Positions 15,738-24,378 of a DNA stretch of 52,801 nucleotides are shown here, one piece after another. How positions within the stretch are numbered: position 1 is the stretch's first letter; the number at the start of each line of letters is the position of its first letter. The notes under the pieces were generated by a model. It ran no database searches. It saw only the letters and a program-made list of their open reading frames with translations, and was not told the DNA's origin. A program made the translations under genes and the position numbers. This DNA is from Bacillota bacterium (lineage in GTDB: Bacteria > Bacillota > Clostridia > Christensenellales > SZUA-584), in NCBI GenBank assembly GCA_023410595.1, contig JAEYPO010000023.1, positions 1 to 52,801 of the forward strand, given 5' to 3'.

Positions 15738-15766
15738 TTATAAAGGCTTAATATTTATGTTATACT
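15738..15766 (+). promoter_or_regulatory. Possible promoter of the RodA/FtsW-type gene
   Basis: A good -10 TATACT (15761-15766) has a weak -35 TTATAA 17 bp upstream. It lies 34 bp before the start codon. Confidence 0.35.
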
Positions 15767-15799
15767 TCAATAACAGAATTGCAATACTAGGGGTGTCCT

Positions 15800-16987
15800 T
15801 TGAAGTCCAGGTTTATTGACACGAGGATGTTTAAATATATTGACTGGCTGCTGTTTGCCAATATAGTCGTGTTGGTGCTGTTCAGCTTTGTGGCCATCGC
15901 GAGCGCGTGTTCTTCCGCAATAGAAGGCGGCGGGTCGCTCTCCGAAGTGCTCTCTCAGCTCAATCTCGATTACGTCATTCAGCAGCTCACGTGGTTCGGC
16001 ATCAGCATTGTCGCGATGTTCATTGTGCTGCTGCCCGATTATAACGCAATAGGCGAATATTACAAGTGGATATACATTATACTTATCGGGCTGCTTGTTG
16101 CGGTGACGTTGTTCGGTACTACGGTAAACGGCGCAAAAGGCTGGTTCAGGATAGGTGATTCAGGGTTCCAGCCGAGCGAGATTGGCAAAATAGCCATTAT
16201 AATAACGCTGGCGAAGATGATATCCAACCGCACAAGAGGCAGAGACGGGGGCATCAGAAAGATAAAGGAGATACTGCCCATAGTCGGCGTATTCCTTGCC
16301 CCGTTCGCGCTTATTGTGGTACAGGGAGACTTGGGCACCGCACTCGTTTATGCCTTTACGTTCTTTGTCATGCTGTTCATAGCTAAAACAAGCATACGGG
16401 TTTTATTGATACTTTTGGGCAGCGTGGGCGTCGCCTTACCCGTAGCGTGGTTAGTGCTTGCCGATTATCAAAAGAACAGAATATATACTTTTGTAGGGGT
16501 CAAGCCGCCGGATATGACCAAAGAAAAGTTTGAAAACCTGCAGTACCAGTCCGTCAAAGCCCAGCAGGCGGCGGGCTCGGGCCAGTTTTCAGGCAAGGGG
16601 CTGTTCTCGATGGGAGGCTCCAGCCAATTGAGCAACATACCCGAGAAGCATACCGACTTCATATTCGCATCCACGACGGAAGCGATGGGGTTTATTGGAG
16701 CAATGATAATAATACTGCTGTATATACTGCTGCTTTCGAGAACGTTTTACCTTGCGACGAAGGCAAAGGATGAATTCGGCACGCTTATAATATTCGGTGT
16801 TATGGCTATGACTCTGTTTCACATATTTGAAAACATAGGTATGAATTTAGGCGTCATGCCTATAACGGGAATTCCGCTGCCGTTCATCAGTTACGGCGGG
16901 TCGAACCTGCTTACGAATATGATAGCTTTCGGGCTGGTCATTAACGTAAGCATGCGACGACAGCGATGGGGAGTGCAGAGTGCGTAA
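15800..16987 (+). CDS. SEDS peptidoglycan glycosyltransferase, FtsW/RodA/SpoVE family
   Basis: The polytopic membrane protein (395 residues, about ten TM segments) polymerises lipid II with a class B PBP partner. GVFLAPFALIVVQGDLGTALVY contains the conserved GDLGTA motif, and NLGVMPITGIPLPFISYGGSNLL is the C-terminal SEDS signature. The N-terminal YIDWLLFANIVVLVLFSFVAIASA is closer to RodA than FtsW, but I cannot separate the subfamilies with certainty. The start is TTG at 15800 behind AGGGGTG. It overlaps the nitroreductase gene by 8 bp. A class B PBP (mrdA) is encoded at 27.6 kb. Confidence 0.9.
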   Translation: MKSRFIDTRMFKYIDWLLFANIVVLVLFSFVAIASACSSAIEGGGSLSEVLSQLNLDYVIQQLTWFGISIVAMFIVLLPDYNAIGEYYKWIYIILIGLLVAVTLFGTTVNGAKGWFRIGDSGFQPSEIGKIAIIITLAKMISNRTRGRDGGIRKIKEILPIVGVFLAPFALIVVQGDLGTALVYAFTFFVMLFIAKTSIRVLLILLGSVGVALPVAWLVLADYQKNRIYTFVGVKPPDMTKEKFENLQYQSVKAQQAAGSGQFSGKGLFSMGGSSQLSNIPEKHTDFIFASTTEAMGFIGAMIIILLYILLLSRTFYLATKAKDEFGTLIIFGVMAMTLFHIFENIGMNLGVMPITGIPLPFISYGGSNLLTNMIAFGLVINVSMRRQRWGVQSA

Positions 16988-17804
16988 CGCCATAGAGCTC
17001 ATACAAAAGAGGGTATCTACCCGCACATATTCTGCGCAGCCCATCGAAAAGGAAAAGCTGGACGCTATAAGCAGGTTTATAAGCGAACTTGCGGGCAACC
17101 CGTTCGGAGCGAAAGTGCGCGTTTCGCTTTTCGGAAGCGAAGTTTCGGGGCGTCTTGGGACATACGGGTTTATAAGGGGCGCGAATATGTACCTTGCGGC
17201 CTGCGTCAAGAAAGGCGAAAACGACCTCGAAGGTCTGGGGTATGAGTTTGAAGAGGCGGTGCTTTACGCAACGTCGCTGGGGCTAGGCACGTGCTGGGTA
17301 GGCGGGCTTTTTACGCGCGGCGCATTTGCAGAGCTGATGAAGCCGCAGGACGAACTGCTGCCCGTAATATCGCCTTTGGGCTACGCGGCGGAAAAGAAGT
17401 CCGTTATCGAAAAAATCGTGGCTGCGGGTGCGGGAGCCCGCAAACGTAAACCAAGCCAAGAGCTGTTCTTTGACGGTGACTGGACAAAACCTCTCGAGCC
17501 GCAAGGGGATATAATTACATGTCTTGACATGGTGCGGCGCGCGCCTTCTGCTTCCAACAGGCAGCCGTGGAGGGCTCTGCGCACGGAAAGCGGCCTGCAC
17601 TTCTATATGAAGAAGGACAATGCGTACGCCGGCAACAAGCTCGGATATTGCATACAGCGCATCGACATGGGTATAGCGGCGTGCCACTTATCTCTCGCTG
17701 CACAGCAGCTTGGGCTTAAGGGCGCAATAGTAATGGACGACCCAAAGCTTACGGGAGAAGCGCAAAGCGGTGCGGGGCTTTCCTACAGCTTTTCATGGCG
17801 TTAA
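16980..17804 (+). CDS. Nitroreductase family protein (TM1586-like)
   Basis: The 274-residue flavoprotein is of the putative TM-nitroreductase family, with two nitroreductase-like repeats: MRNAIELIQKRVSTRTYSAQPIEKEKL (FMN phosphate site R-x-S-x-R) at the N-terminus, LYATSLGLGTCWVGGLF in the centre, and MVRRAPSASNRQPWRA (a second R-x-x-S-x-x-N-x-Q-x-W) after residue 180. It should be an NAD(P)H-dependent FMN oxidoreductase with unknown substrate. The GTG start lies inside the upstream gene's end, implying coupling to the SEDS gene, although no functional link is known. Confidence 0.85.
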   Translation: MRNAIELIQKRVSTRTYSAQPIEKEKLDAISRFISELAGNPFGAKVRVSLFGSEVSGRLGTYGFIRGANMYLAACVKKGENDLEGLGYEFEEAVLYATSLGLGTCWVGGLFTRGAFAELMKPQDELLPVISPLGYAAEKKSVIEKIVAAGAGARKRKPSQELFFDGDWTKPLEPQGDIITCLDMVRRAPSASNRQPWRALRTESGLHFYMKKDNAYAGNKLGYCIQRIDMGIAACHLSLAAQQLGLKGAIVMDDPKLTGEAQSGAGLSYSFSWR

Positions 17805-18181
17805 AACACGTTTTCCCATCCCAGCGTGTCTATATCCCTGATATGATCTATATAAAATATCGCCGCGGAAACATGCGCGAGCGCTTCCTCTTTTGACTCC
17901 GTGTGGCAGTAGCTCTGCAGGCTCTTTGCTGAAGCGGATATGCTGTCCACCTCTTTATGCTCAAAAAACGCCTCGAACTTGCTTTTTTCTTCTTCCCAGT
18001 TTGCGCAGAACATATCGGCCGCCGACGCCGCTAAAGTAAAATCTTCGTTTTCAAGCGCTGTTTTTACCTGCTCAAGATCCTTATTCAATTCCTTCGTAGC
18101 GTTATCAACATAGAGATTCTGCAGTATTGAGCCCCCGACCATAAGCAGCAGCAGCAGGGCCAGCGTTATTTTTTTAGCCAT
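17801..18181 (-). CDS. DUF4363 protein, membrane-anchored
   Basis: The 126-residue protein has one N-terminal TM or signal anchor (KKITLALLLLLMVGGSILQNLYV) and a helical extracellular domain with two conserved-looking Trp/Cys positions (FCANWEEEKSKFEAFFEHKEV). DUF4363 genes regularly follow DUF421 genes in Clostridia, as here, with an 8-bp overlap. The function is unknown. The 3' end overlaps the convergent nitroreductase gene by 4 bp. Confidence 0.8.
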   Translation of the reverse strand: MAKKITLALLLLLMVGGSILQNLYVDNATKELNKDLEQVKTALENEDFTLAASAADMFCANWEEEKSKFEAFFEHKEVDSISASAKSLQSYCHTESKEEALAHVSAAIFYIDHIRDIDTLGWENVF

Positions 18182-18878
18182 TCTTCATGTTACCTGTTGT
18201 CTGTTTTCCGTTATAATCCTGCAGAAAAACGCTGCCCGTCTCATCGCTCGTAGCCAAGAACACTTTTTTTATATCCCATATGTTCTTTTTTGAAAGTAAT
18301 TGTATGAGATCCTTTTCCTTAAAGCCGAGCGCCTCAAGATTTTTGCGCTTCAGCTTGCCGTCCAATATCACGTCAAAACAAAAACCCGGATTAGGTGGAT
18401 CTATATTCATATCCGCGGGCTGGAGGTTTCGTTTCTGCGGCTTGAGCATTATGCTTAATTCACCGTTCGTTTCAAGCACGGCATAATGAACGTCGCTTAT
18501 GTTCATTACATTTTTGGCGCGCAGCTGCTCGAACAAATCGTTAAAATTGTAGTTAAGGCGTTTCAGTTCTTTTTCTACTATCACGCCCTTGTGTATTATA
18601 ATGCTCGGCTTGCCGGAAACGACGGCGCGCAGCTTTTCGCTCTTCATGCTTATGAACGCTATGAAATTATGCAGCAGCAGCAACGTAACTATCGGGACGA
18701 TACCGAATGTAATAGGTATACCCGAGCTGTTCATAGGCATGCTCGCGACTTCGGCTATCATTACCGCTATAACGAGCTCAAACGGCTGCAGTTCGCCCGC
18801 CTGCCGCTTGCCCATGAGGCGCATCGCAAACATGGAGAAAAAATATATAACGACCGTTTTTACCAATACGTTGAGCAT
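18174..18878 (-). CDS. DUF421 (YetF/YcaP-like) membrane protein
   Basis: The 234-residue protein has three N-terminal TM helices, MLNVLVKTVVIYFFSMFAMRLMGKRQAGELQPFELVIAVMIAEVASMPM being the family signature, followed by two cytosolic alpha/beta repeats (KPSIIIHKGVIVEKELKRLNYNFNDLFEQLRAKNV). Members such as YetF and YhcN partners are linked to spore or envelope stress in Bacillus, but the biochemical role is unknown. It forms a two-gene unit with the DUF4363 gene. No clear Shine-Dalgarno precedes the ATG at 18878. Confidence 0.9.
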   Translation of the reverse strand: MLNVLVKTVVIYFFSMFAMRLMGKRQAGELQPFELVIAVMIAEVASMPMNSSGIPITFGIVPIVTLLLLHNFIAFISMKSEKLRAVVSGKPSIIIHKGVIVEKELKRLNYNFNDLFEQLRAKNVMNISDVHYAVLETNGELSIMLKPQKRNLQPADMNIDPPNPGFCFDVILDGKLKRKNLEALGFKEKDLIQLLSKKNIWDIKKVFLATSDETGSVFLQDYNGKQTTGNMKNG

Positions 18879-18984
18879 ATCATTATTTTTAGCGGCTCGG
18901 GCAGATATTATGTGCCGGTAAATTCAGCCGTTTGTTTATGTTTTTTTATGCGGCGGAGTATGATATCATAGCATTGGAGGACGT

Positions 18985-19608
18985 ATGGATAGCAACGACG
19001 AGATACTTAAACGCCTTGAGAGGCATTATCCGGAGGCGAAGCCGGGGCTTCACTTCGGCAGCGCGTTTCAACTGCTGATAGCGACGATACTTTCTGCGCA
19101 AACTACCGACAGGCAGGTAAACGCTGTGACCGAAGGCCTTTTTAAAGCGCATCCCGACGCGAAAAGCATGCTTTCCCTAGGCAGGAACGAGCTTGAAATT
19201 ATAATAAAAAGCTGCGGTTTTTATAAGACGAAGGCAAAAAACGTCTTGGAGACATGCCGGATACTGATGGATAAATACGGCGGGGAGGTTCCGCAGACTA
19301 TGGAGGAGCTTACCGCTCTGCCCGGAGTGGGGCGCAAGACCGCGAACGTAGTGCTCTCTAACGCATTTAAGATACCGGCGATAGCGGTGGACACGCATGT
19401 GTTTCGGGTAACGAACAGGCTGGGACTCGCTGACGCAAAGGACGTCTTAGAAACGGAAAAGCAGCTAATGCGGGCGATACCAAAGGACAAGTGGTCCAGC
19501 GCGCACCACTGGCTAATATGGCACGGCAGGCGCGTGTGTTTTGCGAGAAAGCCGGACTGCGGCGGGTGCTTTCTCGTTGACGTCTGCAAATACGCGAAGG
19601 AAAGATAG
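18985..19608 (+). CDS. nth: Endonuclease III
   Basis: The base-excision DNA glycosylase/AP lyase for oxidised pyrimidines has 207 residues. It has the HhH motif LPGVGRKTANVVLSNAF with the catalytic lysine, and VDTHVFRVTNRLGL with the catalytic aspartate. The 4Fe-4S cluster is bound by C-x6-C-x2-C-x5-C (CFARKPDCGGCFLVDVC). The ATG has GGAGG upstream. It is followed after 2 bp by obg, so nth takes the place that rplU-rpmA usually hold before obg in Firmicutes. Confidence 0.97.
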   Translation: MDSNDEILKRLERHYPEAKPGLHFGSAFQLLIATILSAQTTDRQVNAVTEGLFKAHPDAKSMLSLGRNELEIIIKSCGFYKTKAKNVLETCRILMDKYGGEVPQTMEELTALPGVGRKTANVVLSNAFKIPAIAVDTHVFRVTNRLGLADAKDVLETEKQLMRAIPKDKWSSAHHWLIWHGRRVCFARKPDCGGCFLVDVCKYAKER

Positions 19609-19610
19609 TT

Positions 19611-20879
19611 ATGTTTGTCGATAAAGCAAAAGTATACATAAAGGCGGGCGACGGGGGAGCGGGCACCGTATCGTTCCACCGCGAGAAGTTCGTTAACGCG
19701 GGCGGCCCGGACGGAGGCGACGGAGGCAAGGGCGGAGACATAATATTCGCAGCTGATGAAGGCATGCGTACGCTGATGGATTTCCACTACCAGCAGAAAT
19801 ACGTCGCGCAGAACGGCGAAAAAGGCGGCAAGAGCAACAAACACGGCAAAGACGGAAGCGACCTCGTTATACACGTTCCGCCGGGAACGGTGATAAAGGA
19901 CTTTGAGACTGGGCGCGTCGCCGCCGATTTGAGGGAAGGAAGCCGCGTGCTGCTTAAAGGCGGCCCGGGCGGCAAGGGCAACGCAAGGTTCGCCACGTCA
20001 ACGAGACAGAAGCCGTCGTTCGCGACAGCCGGAAGAAAGAGCAAGGGAAGATTTGTCATGCTTGAGCTTAAGTCCATTGCGGACGTGGGGCTCATAGGCT
20101 TCCCGAGCGTCGGCAAGTCGACGCTGCTCGCCGCGTGCACCAGCGCGCGGCCCAAAATAGCGGAATACAATTTTACGACGCTGTCGCCCAACCTTGGCGT
20201 CGTGCAGGCGAGGGAAGCAAGCTTCGTGATGGCCGACATACCGGGTCTTATCGAAGGCGCGCACGAGGGCGCGGGGCTTGGGCTCGACTTTCTGCGGCAT
20301 ATAGAACGAACAAGGATGCTTATACACGTCGTGGACGCCTCAAGCTTCGAAGGGCGCGATATCATAGCCGACTACGAAGCGATAAGGAACGAGCTTTCAA
20401 GCTATTCCGGCGAGCTTGCGGCAAAGCCGGAGATCGTCGCCGCAAACAAGATGGATATGCCGGACGCGCAGAAAAACGCGCAAAGGCTTCGCGAATACCT
20501 TTCGCCCAAAGGCATAGAGGTGTTCGAGATAAGCGCGGCCATAGAGGAAGGCGTAAAAGAGCTGATGGAGCGGACAAGCGAGATGCTTTTGGATATTCCC
20601 ATGCCGCAGCCTGACGTACCCGACGGCATAATAGAGGAATGGGCGCTCGAGCGCGAGGACATGGGCTTTGACGTAGTAAAGCAGGACGGGGTTTTTTACG
20701 TAGACGGCTCGCTCATACAGGAGATATTGGCAAAGACGGACCCCAACGATGTAGATTCCATGCGGCATTTTCAAAAGCTGCTTAAGGATTTCGGTATCGT
20801 CAAAGCGCTGCGGCACGAAGGGGCGAAGACGGGCGACACCGTTTGCCTCGAGGGTATGGATTTCGATTTTATAGACTGA
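19611..20879 (+). CDS. obg: Obg-family GTPase (CgtA/ObgE)
   Basis: The ribosome-associated GTPase (422 residues) is linked to 50S assembly and stress signalling. The glycine-rich Obg domain fills residues 1-157 (AGDGGAGTVSFHREKFVNAGGPDGGDGGKGG). The G domain has G1 GFPSVGKST, G3 DIPGLIEGA and G4 NKMD. A C-terminal OCT domain (GFDVVKQDGVFYVDGSLIQEILAKTDPNDVDSMRHFQKLLKDFGIVKALRHEGAKTGDTV) is present, as in Bacillus-type Obg. It is co-transcribed with nth and yhbY. Confidence 0.97.
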   Translation: MFVDKAKVYIKAGDGGAGTVSFHREKFVNAGGPDGGDGGKGGDIIFAADEGMRTLMDFHYQQKYVAQNGEKGGKSNKHGKDGSDLVIHVPPGTVIKDFETGRVAADLREGSRVLLKGGPGGKGNARFATSTRQKPSFATAGRKSKGRFVMLELKSIADVGLIGFPSVGKSTLLAACTSARPKIAEYNFTTLSPNLGVVQAREASFVMADIPGLIEGAHEGAGLGLDFLRHIERTRMLIHVVDASSFEGRDIIADYEAIRNELSSYSGELAAKPEIVAANKMDMPDAQKNAQRLREYLSPKGIEVFEISAAIEEGVKELMERTSEMLLDIPMPQPDVPDGIIEEWALEREDMGFDVVKQDGVFYVDGSLIQEILAKTDPNDVDSMRHFQKLLKDFGIVKALRHEGAKTGDTVCLEGMDFDFID

Positions 20880-20920
20880 CGAAGTCATAAAACTTTTTTG
20901 TGATGATGTAAGGAGGAGTT

Positions 20921-21208
20921 ATGCTAACAAGCAAACAGCGCTCGGCGCTCAAGGCGATGGCAAACAATTTAGAGCCGGTTTTATATGTGGGAAAAGCGGG
21001 TATTACCGACAATGTGATAATGCAGGCGGACGAAGCGCTTACAGCGCGCGAGCTGATTAAGGGCACCGTGCAGCAGGCCGCGCCGCTGAGCGCCGCGGAA
21101 GCGCTCGGGGCTATAGCGCAAGCTACGGGCGCGGAGGAAGTGCTCTCGTCAGGGCGCAAGTTTGTGCTTTACCGCCCGAGGCCCAAAGACCCCGGCATAA
21201 GAATTTGA
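20921..21208 (+). CDS. yhbY: YhbY/CRM-domain RNA-binding protein
   Basis: The small protein (95 residues) has one CRM domain: LTSKQRSALKAMANNLEPVLYVGKAGITDNVIMQADEALTARELIKG, the last part containing the family V-G-K-x-G motif. It associates with the pre-50S ribosome in other bacteria. AGGAGG lies 6 nt before the ATG. It lies 41 bp after obg, the common Firmicute order. Confidence 0.93.
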   Translation: MLTSKQRSALKAMANNLEPVLYVGKAGITDNVIMQADEALTARELIKGTVQQAAPLSAAEALGAIAQATGAEEVLSSGRKFVLYRPRPKDPGIRI

Positions 21209-21218
21209 GCCCGCGCCG

Positions 21219-21247
21219 TTGAAATAGCGCTTTTTATGTGATATAAT
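21219..21247 (+). promoter_or_regulatory. Promoter of the glp-type operon
   Basis: TTGAAA (21219-21224), a 17-bp spacer and perfect TATAAT (21242-21247). The predicted start near 21254 puts the terminator at 21276 inside the 5' leader. Confidence 0.75.
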
Positions 21248-21275
21248 CAACTTAATTGGATTGGCAGGAGATTTG

Positions 21276-21307
21276 AGCCGTACCTTATTTTTTAGGGTAC
21301 GGCTTTT
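21276..21307 (+). terminator. Leader terminator of the glp-type operon (candidate GlpP target)
   Basis: The 9-bp stem AGCCGTACC/GGTACGGCT encloses an A/T-rich loop and is followed by TTTTATATT. It lies between the promoter and the first gene rather than after an operon. In Bacillus the glpD and glpFK leaders carry such terminators, relieved by GlpP with glycerol 3-phosphate, and a glpP gene is present at 45.0-45.6 kb. It may also stop read-through from obg-yhbY. Confidence 0.65.
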
Positions 21308-21345
21308 ATATTATTGAAATGATTTGAATTTGGGGAGGGACCTGA

Positions 21346-22785
21346 ATGACTTACGATGTGGCGGTAATAGGCGCGGGAGTCGTCGGCTGTATGATAGCCA
21401 GAGAGCTTTCAATGTACGATGTAAGCGTCTGCGTGCTGGAAGCCTCGGCGGATGTCGCGGCAGGTACGAGCCGCGCGAACAGCGGCATCGTGCACGCGGG
21501 CTACGACGCCGAGCCGGGAAGCCTTAAAGCCAAAATGAACGTTGCGGGATGCGGCATGATGAACAACGTCGCCGACGAGCTGGGCGTGCCGTATAAGAAC
21601 TGCGGCTCTCTTGTAGTTGCGTTTAACAGGGAAGAGGAGAGGAGCCTTGAAGAGCTGGCGTTGCGCGGAGTACAGAATGGCGTAAAAACTGATATCATAT
21701 CCTCCGTGCAGGCAAGGCTTCTGGTTCCTTCGCTCAGCGATAATATCACTTCGGCGCTGTACGCCCCGGCGGCGGGCATAATATGCCCGTGGACGCTGAC
21801 TATAGCGGCCGCCGAAAACGCGGCGGGCAACGGCGCGGAATTCTTTTTTGGGCGGCGCGTAACGGATATAGGCGTTAAAGACGGGATATACACGATCACG
21901 GCCGGAGGAGAAACGTTTGCCGCAAGGCGGATAATCAACGCGGCGGGCGTGCACGCCGACGAGATATCGGCAATGGCGGGAGGCGAGATGTTCGGGCTGC
22001 GCCCGAGAAAAGGCGAATACATAATATTCGACACAGCGATGGAGGCAAGGACGGATATGGTTATTTTCGGCGCGCCCAGCGAAAAGGGCAAGGGCGTGCT
22101 TGCCGCTCCTACCGTGCACGGAAACATGCTCGCCGGGCCGACTTCAATATTCGTCGGCGACAAGGAAGACAAATCGACGACTCTGCAGGGATTATCCGAA
22201 GTTTTTGAGGGCGCAAAAAAATATGTCCCCGGCCTTGAGAAAAGATACGCAATAGCGGTGTTCGCGGGTCTGCGCGCCGTGCCGGAATGTCACGACTTCA
22301 TTATAGAGCGCTCAAAAAAAGCGCCGGGGCTTATTAACGTCGCGGGCATAGAATCTCCGGGGCTCACGTCCGCTCCCGCTATAGCTAAGCATGTCGTTGA
22401 CGAGCTGCTGTTTGAAAACAGTCCGCCCGCTATCAAACAAAACGCGATGCGGATAAGAAAGCGCATCGAGGCTTTTGCGGACGCAAGCCCGCAGCGCAAG
22501 AAGGAGCTTATAGATAAAGACCCCAGCTATGCGAACGTAGTGTGCCGCTGTAAGCATGTCACCGAAGCGGAGGTAGTGGAGAGTATAAGGCGGCCGTGCG
22601 GCGCGACAACGGTGGACGGCGTAAAGTTCAGAACGGGCGCGGGCATGGGCAGATGCCACGGGGGCTTCTGCATGCCGCGCATAATGCGCATACTCTCGCG
22701 TGAGCTCGGGCGGGATATAGGCAGCATCACAAAGGACGGAGAAGGGTCATATATACTTACGGGCCGTACGAAGGAGGACAAATGA
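21346..22785 (+). CDS. FAD-dependent oxidoreductase, GlpA-like, with C-terminal BFD-type iron-sulfur domain
   Basis: The protein has 479 residues: an N-terminal Rossmann FAD site VAVIGAGVVGCMIARELSMYDVSV, then the DAO fold with SRANSGIVHAGYD. A C-terminal Fer2_BFD domain carries cysteines in VCRCKHVTEAEVVESIRR and GRCHGGFCMPRI. It resembles the clostridial glycerol-3-phosphate dehydrogenase large subunit, converting G3P to DHAP with electrons passed to the partner flavoprotein. It overlaps the next gene by 4 bp. The ATG follows GGGGAGGG. Related 2-hydroxy-acid oxidases have the same architecture, so the substrate remains inference, supported by the leader and GlpP. Confidence 0.88.
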   Translation: MTYDVAVIGAGVVGCMIARELSMYDVSVCVLEASADVAAGTSRANSGIVHAGYDAEPGSLKAKMNVAGCGMMNNVADELGVPYKNCGSLVVAFNREEERSLEELALRGVQNGVKTDIISSVQARLLVPSLSDNITSALYAPAAGIICPWTLTIAAAENAAGNGAEFFFGRRVTDIGVKDGIYTITAGGETFAARRIINAAGVHADEISAMAGGEMFGLRPRKGEYIIFDTAMEARTDMVIFGAPSEKGKGVLAAPTVHGNMLAGPTSIFVGDKEDKSTTLQGLSEVFEGAKKYVPGLEKRYAIAVFAGLRAVPECHDFIIERSKKAPGLINVAGIESPGLTSAPAIAKHVVDELLFENSPPAIKQNAMRIRKRIEAFADASPQRKKELIDKDPSYANVVCRCKHVTEAEVVESIRRPCGATTVDGVKFRTGAGMGRCHGGFCMPRIMRILSRELGRDIGSITKDGEGSYILTGRTKEDK

Positions 22786-24014
22786 GAGCGGATGTGGCAA
22801 TAGTGGGCGCGGGTCCCGCGGGGCTTGCGGCGGCGATAGGGGCAAAGGAAAACGGCGCCGGAGACGTCGTTATCATAGACAGGGAAGAAGGCCCGGGCGG
22901 CATACTGCGTCAGTGCATACACAACGGCTTCGGGCTGCATATGTTCGGCGAGGAGCTGACAGGCCCCGAGTACGCCGCAAGATACATAGACAAAGCCAAA
23001 GCATTGGGCGTTACTTTTCTAAGCGAAACGATGGTGCTCGACATATCGAAAGACAAGGTGCTGACCGTGGCCGGCAGGGACGGCGGCTTTCAGCACATAG
23101 AGGCCGGCGCGATAGTGCTCGGCATGGGCTGCCGTGAGCGGAGCGCGGGCGCGCTTATGATACCGGGTGACCGGCCGTCAGGCGTGCTTACTGCGGGCAC
23201 GGCGCAGCGATTTGTCAATATAGAGGGTTATATGCCGGGAAAAGAGGTAGTTATATTAGGCTCGGGCGACATAGGCCTCATTATGGCGCGCAGGATGACG
23301 CTGGAAGGCGCTAACGTAAAGATGGTGCTTGAACTAATGCCGTACTCGGGTGGGCTTTTGCGCAACATAGTGCAGTGCCTCGACGATTTCGGCATACCCT
23401 TAAGGCTTTCGCATACTGTGAGCGCCATGCACGGCAAAGACCGGCTTCGCGGCGTCACCGTCGCGGCGGTGGATAAGGAATTAAAGCCCATAGTGGGCAC
23501 GGAGGAATACGTGCCGTGCGACACGCTGCTGCTTTCGGTGGGGCTTATACCCGAGAACGAGTTATCGCGAGGCCTGGGGCTTTTGATAGACCCCGTTACA
23601 GGCGGGCCGGTAGTGGACAGCGACATGCAGACGTCAGTCGTGGGAATATTTGCGTGCGGCAACGCCGTGCAGGTTCACGACCTTGCGGACAACGTCAGCG
23701 AAGAAGCAGCGCGCGCAGGGTACGCCGCTGCCGAACACTGCAGGCGCGCGCAGGCAAAGCAGTATTATAATGCATCCGCTGGATCAGGCGTAAGGTACGT
23801 TGTGCCTCAGCATATAAACGCAGACGAAAAAGACAAGGTGCTGTTTTTCCGGGCTTCGGGCGTATACAAAAACTGCCGTACGGTCGCGAAGTGCGGCGGG
23901 AAACAAATAGCGTCAAAAAAGCGCGTACGGTGCGCGCCCGGCGAAATGGAGTCTCTTAAGCTTAAGGCCGCGGACGTTACGGGCGATATAGTGGTTTCGG
24001 TGGAGGAAGGCTGA
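22782..24014 (+). CDS. NAD(P)/FAD-dependent oxidoreductase, second subunit of the GlpA-like complex
   Basis: The 410-residue two-dinucleotide-fold flavoprotein has an FAD site VAIVGAGPAGLAAAIGAKENG at the N-terminus, GCRERSAGALMIPGDRPSGVLTAGTAQRFVN in the centre, and a second GxGxxG in VVILGSGDIGLIMARRM. The GIFACGNAVQVHDLADNVSEEA segment is the C-terminal FAD contact. It probably shuttles electrons between the GlpA-like subunit and NAD(P). It lies between a 4-bp overlap upstream and a 1-bp gap downstream, so the three genes form a tight operon. Confidence 0.88.
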   Translation: MRADVAIVGAGPAGLAAAIGAKENGAGDVVIIDREEGPGGILRQCIHNGFGLHMFGEELTGPEYAARYIDKAKALGVTFLSETMVLDISKDKVLTVAGRDGGFQHIEAGAIVLGMGCRERSAGALMIPGDRPSGVLTAGTAQRFVNIEGYMPGKEVVILGSGDIGLIMARRMTLEGANVKMVLELMPYSGGLLRNIVQCLDDFGIPLRLSHTVSAMHGKDRLRGVTVAAVDKELKPIVGTEEYVPCDTLLLSVGLIPENELSRGLGLLIDPVTGGPVVDSDMQTSVVGIFACGNAVQVHDLADNVSEEAARAGYAAAEHCRRAQAKQYYNASAGSGVRYVVPQHINADEKDKVLFFRASGVYKNCRTVAKCGGKQIASKKRVRCAPGEMESLKLKAADVTGDIVVSVEEG

Positions 24015-24015
24015 A

Positions 24016-24363
24016 ATGGACAGAAAAATAACATGCATAGGATGCCCCTTGGGGTGCGATATAGCAGTTAAGACGGAGGACGGCAAAATCACCGGCATAT
24101 CCGGCTATACGTGCAAAAAGGGCGAGGAGTACGCAAGGACTGAGGTTGCCGACCCGCGGCGCACACTGACGACAACGATGCGCGATTCTCAAGGAGGGCT
24201 GATACCCGTAAAATCAAACAGGCCGATAAAGAAGAATCTGCTGTTTGACTGCATGAAAGAGATAAACGCTGCGACGGTAAACGGGCGCATCGAGATAGGC
24301 GACGTGCTGATAAAAGACATACTTGGTTCGGGCGCGGATATAGTTGCGGCAGGCAGGCAATAG
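24016..24363 (+). CDS. DUF1667 cysteine-rich protein of the glp-type operon
   Basis: The 115-residue protein begins DRKITCIGCPLGCDIAVKTEDGKI, a C-x2-C-x3-C set, with a fourth cysteine in GYTCKKGEEYARTE. This is the DUF1667 pattern; members sit after the two flavoprotein genes and probably carry an iron-sulfur or zinc site as the small subunit of the complex. It is translated one base after the preceding stop. The last 16 bp before the next gene show no terminator. Confidence 0.88.
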   Translation: MDRKITCIGCPLGCDIAVKTEDGKITGISGYTCKKGEEYARTEVADPRRTLTTTMRDSQGGLIPVKSNRPIKKNLLFDCMKEINAATVNGRIEIGDVLIKDILGSGADIVAAGRQ

Positions 24364-24378
24364 AATTATAATGCATAT

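Noticed and set aside
19221..19874. Minus-strand frame of 217 codons across nth and obg
   Set aside because: It is antisense to two strongly conserved genes and has no family features. Long antisense frames are expected from the codon bias here.
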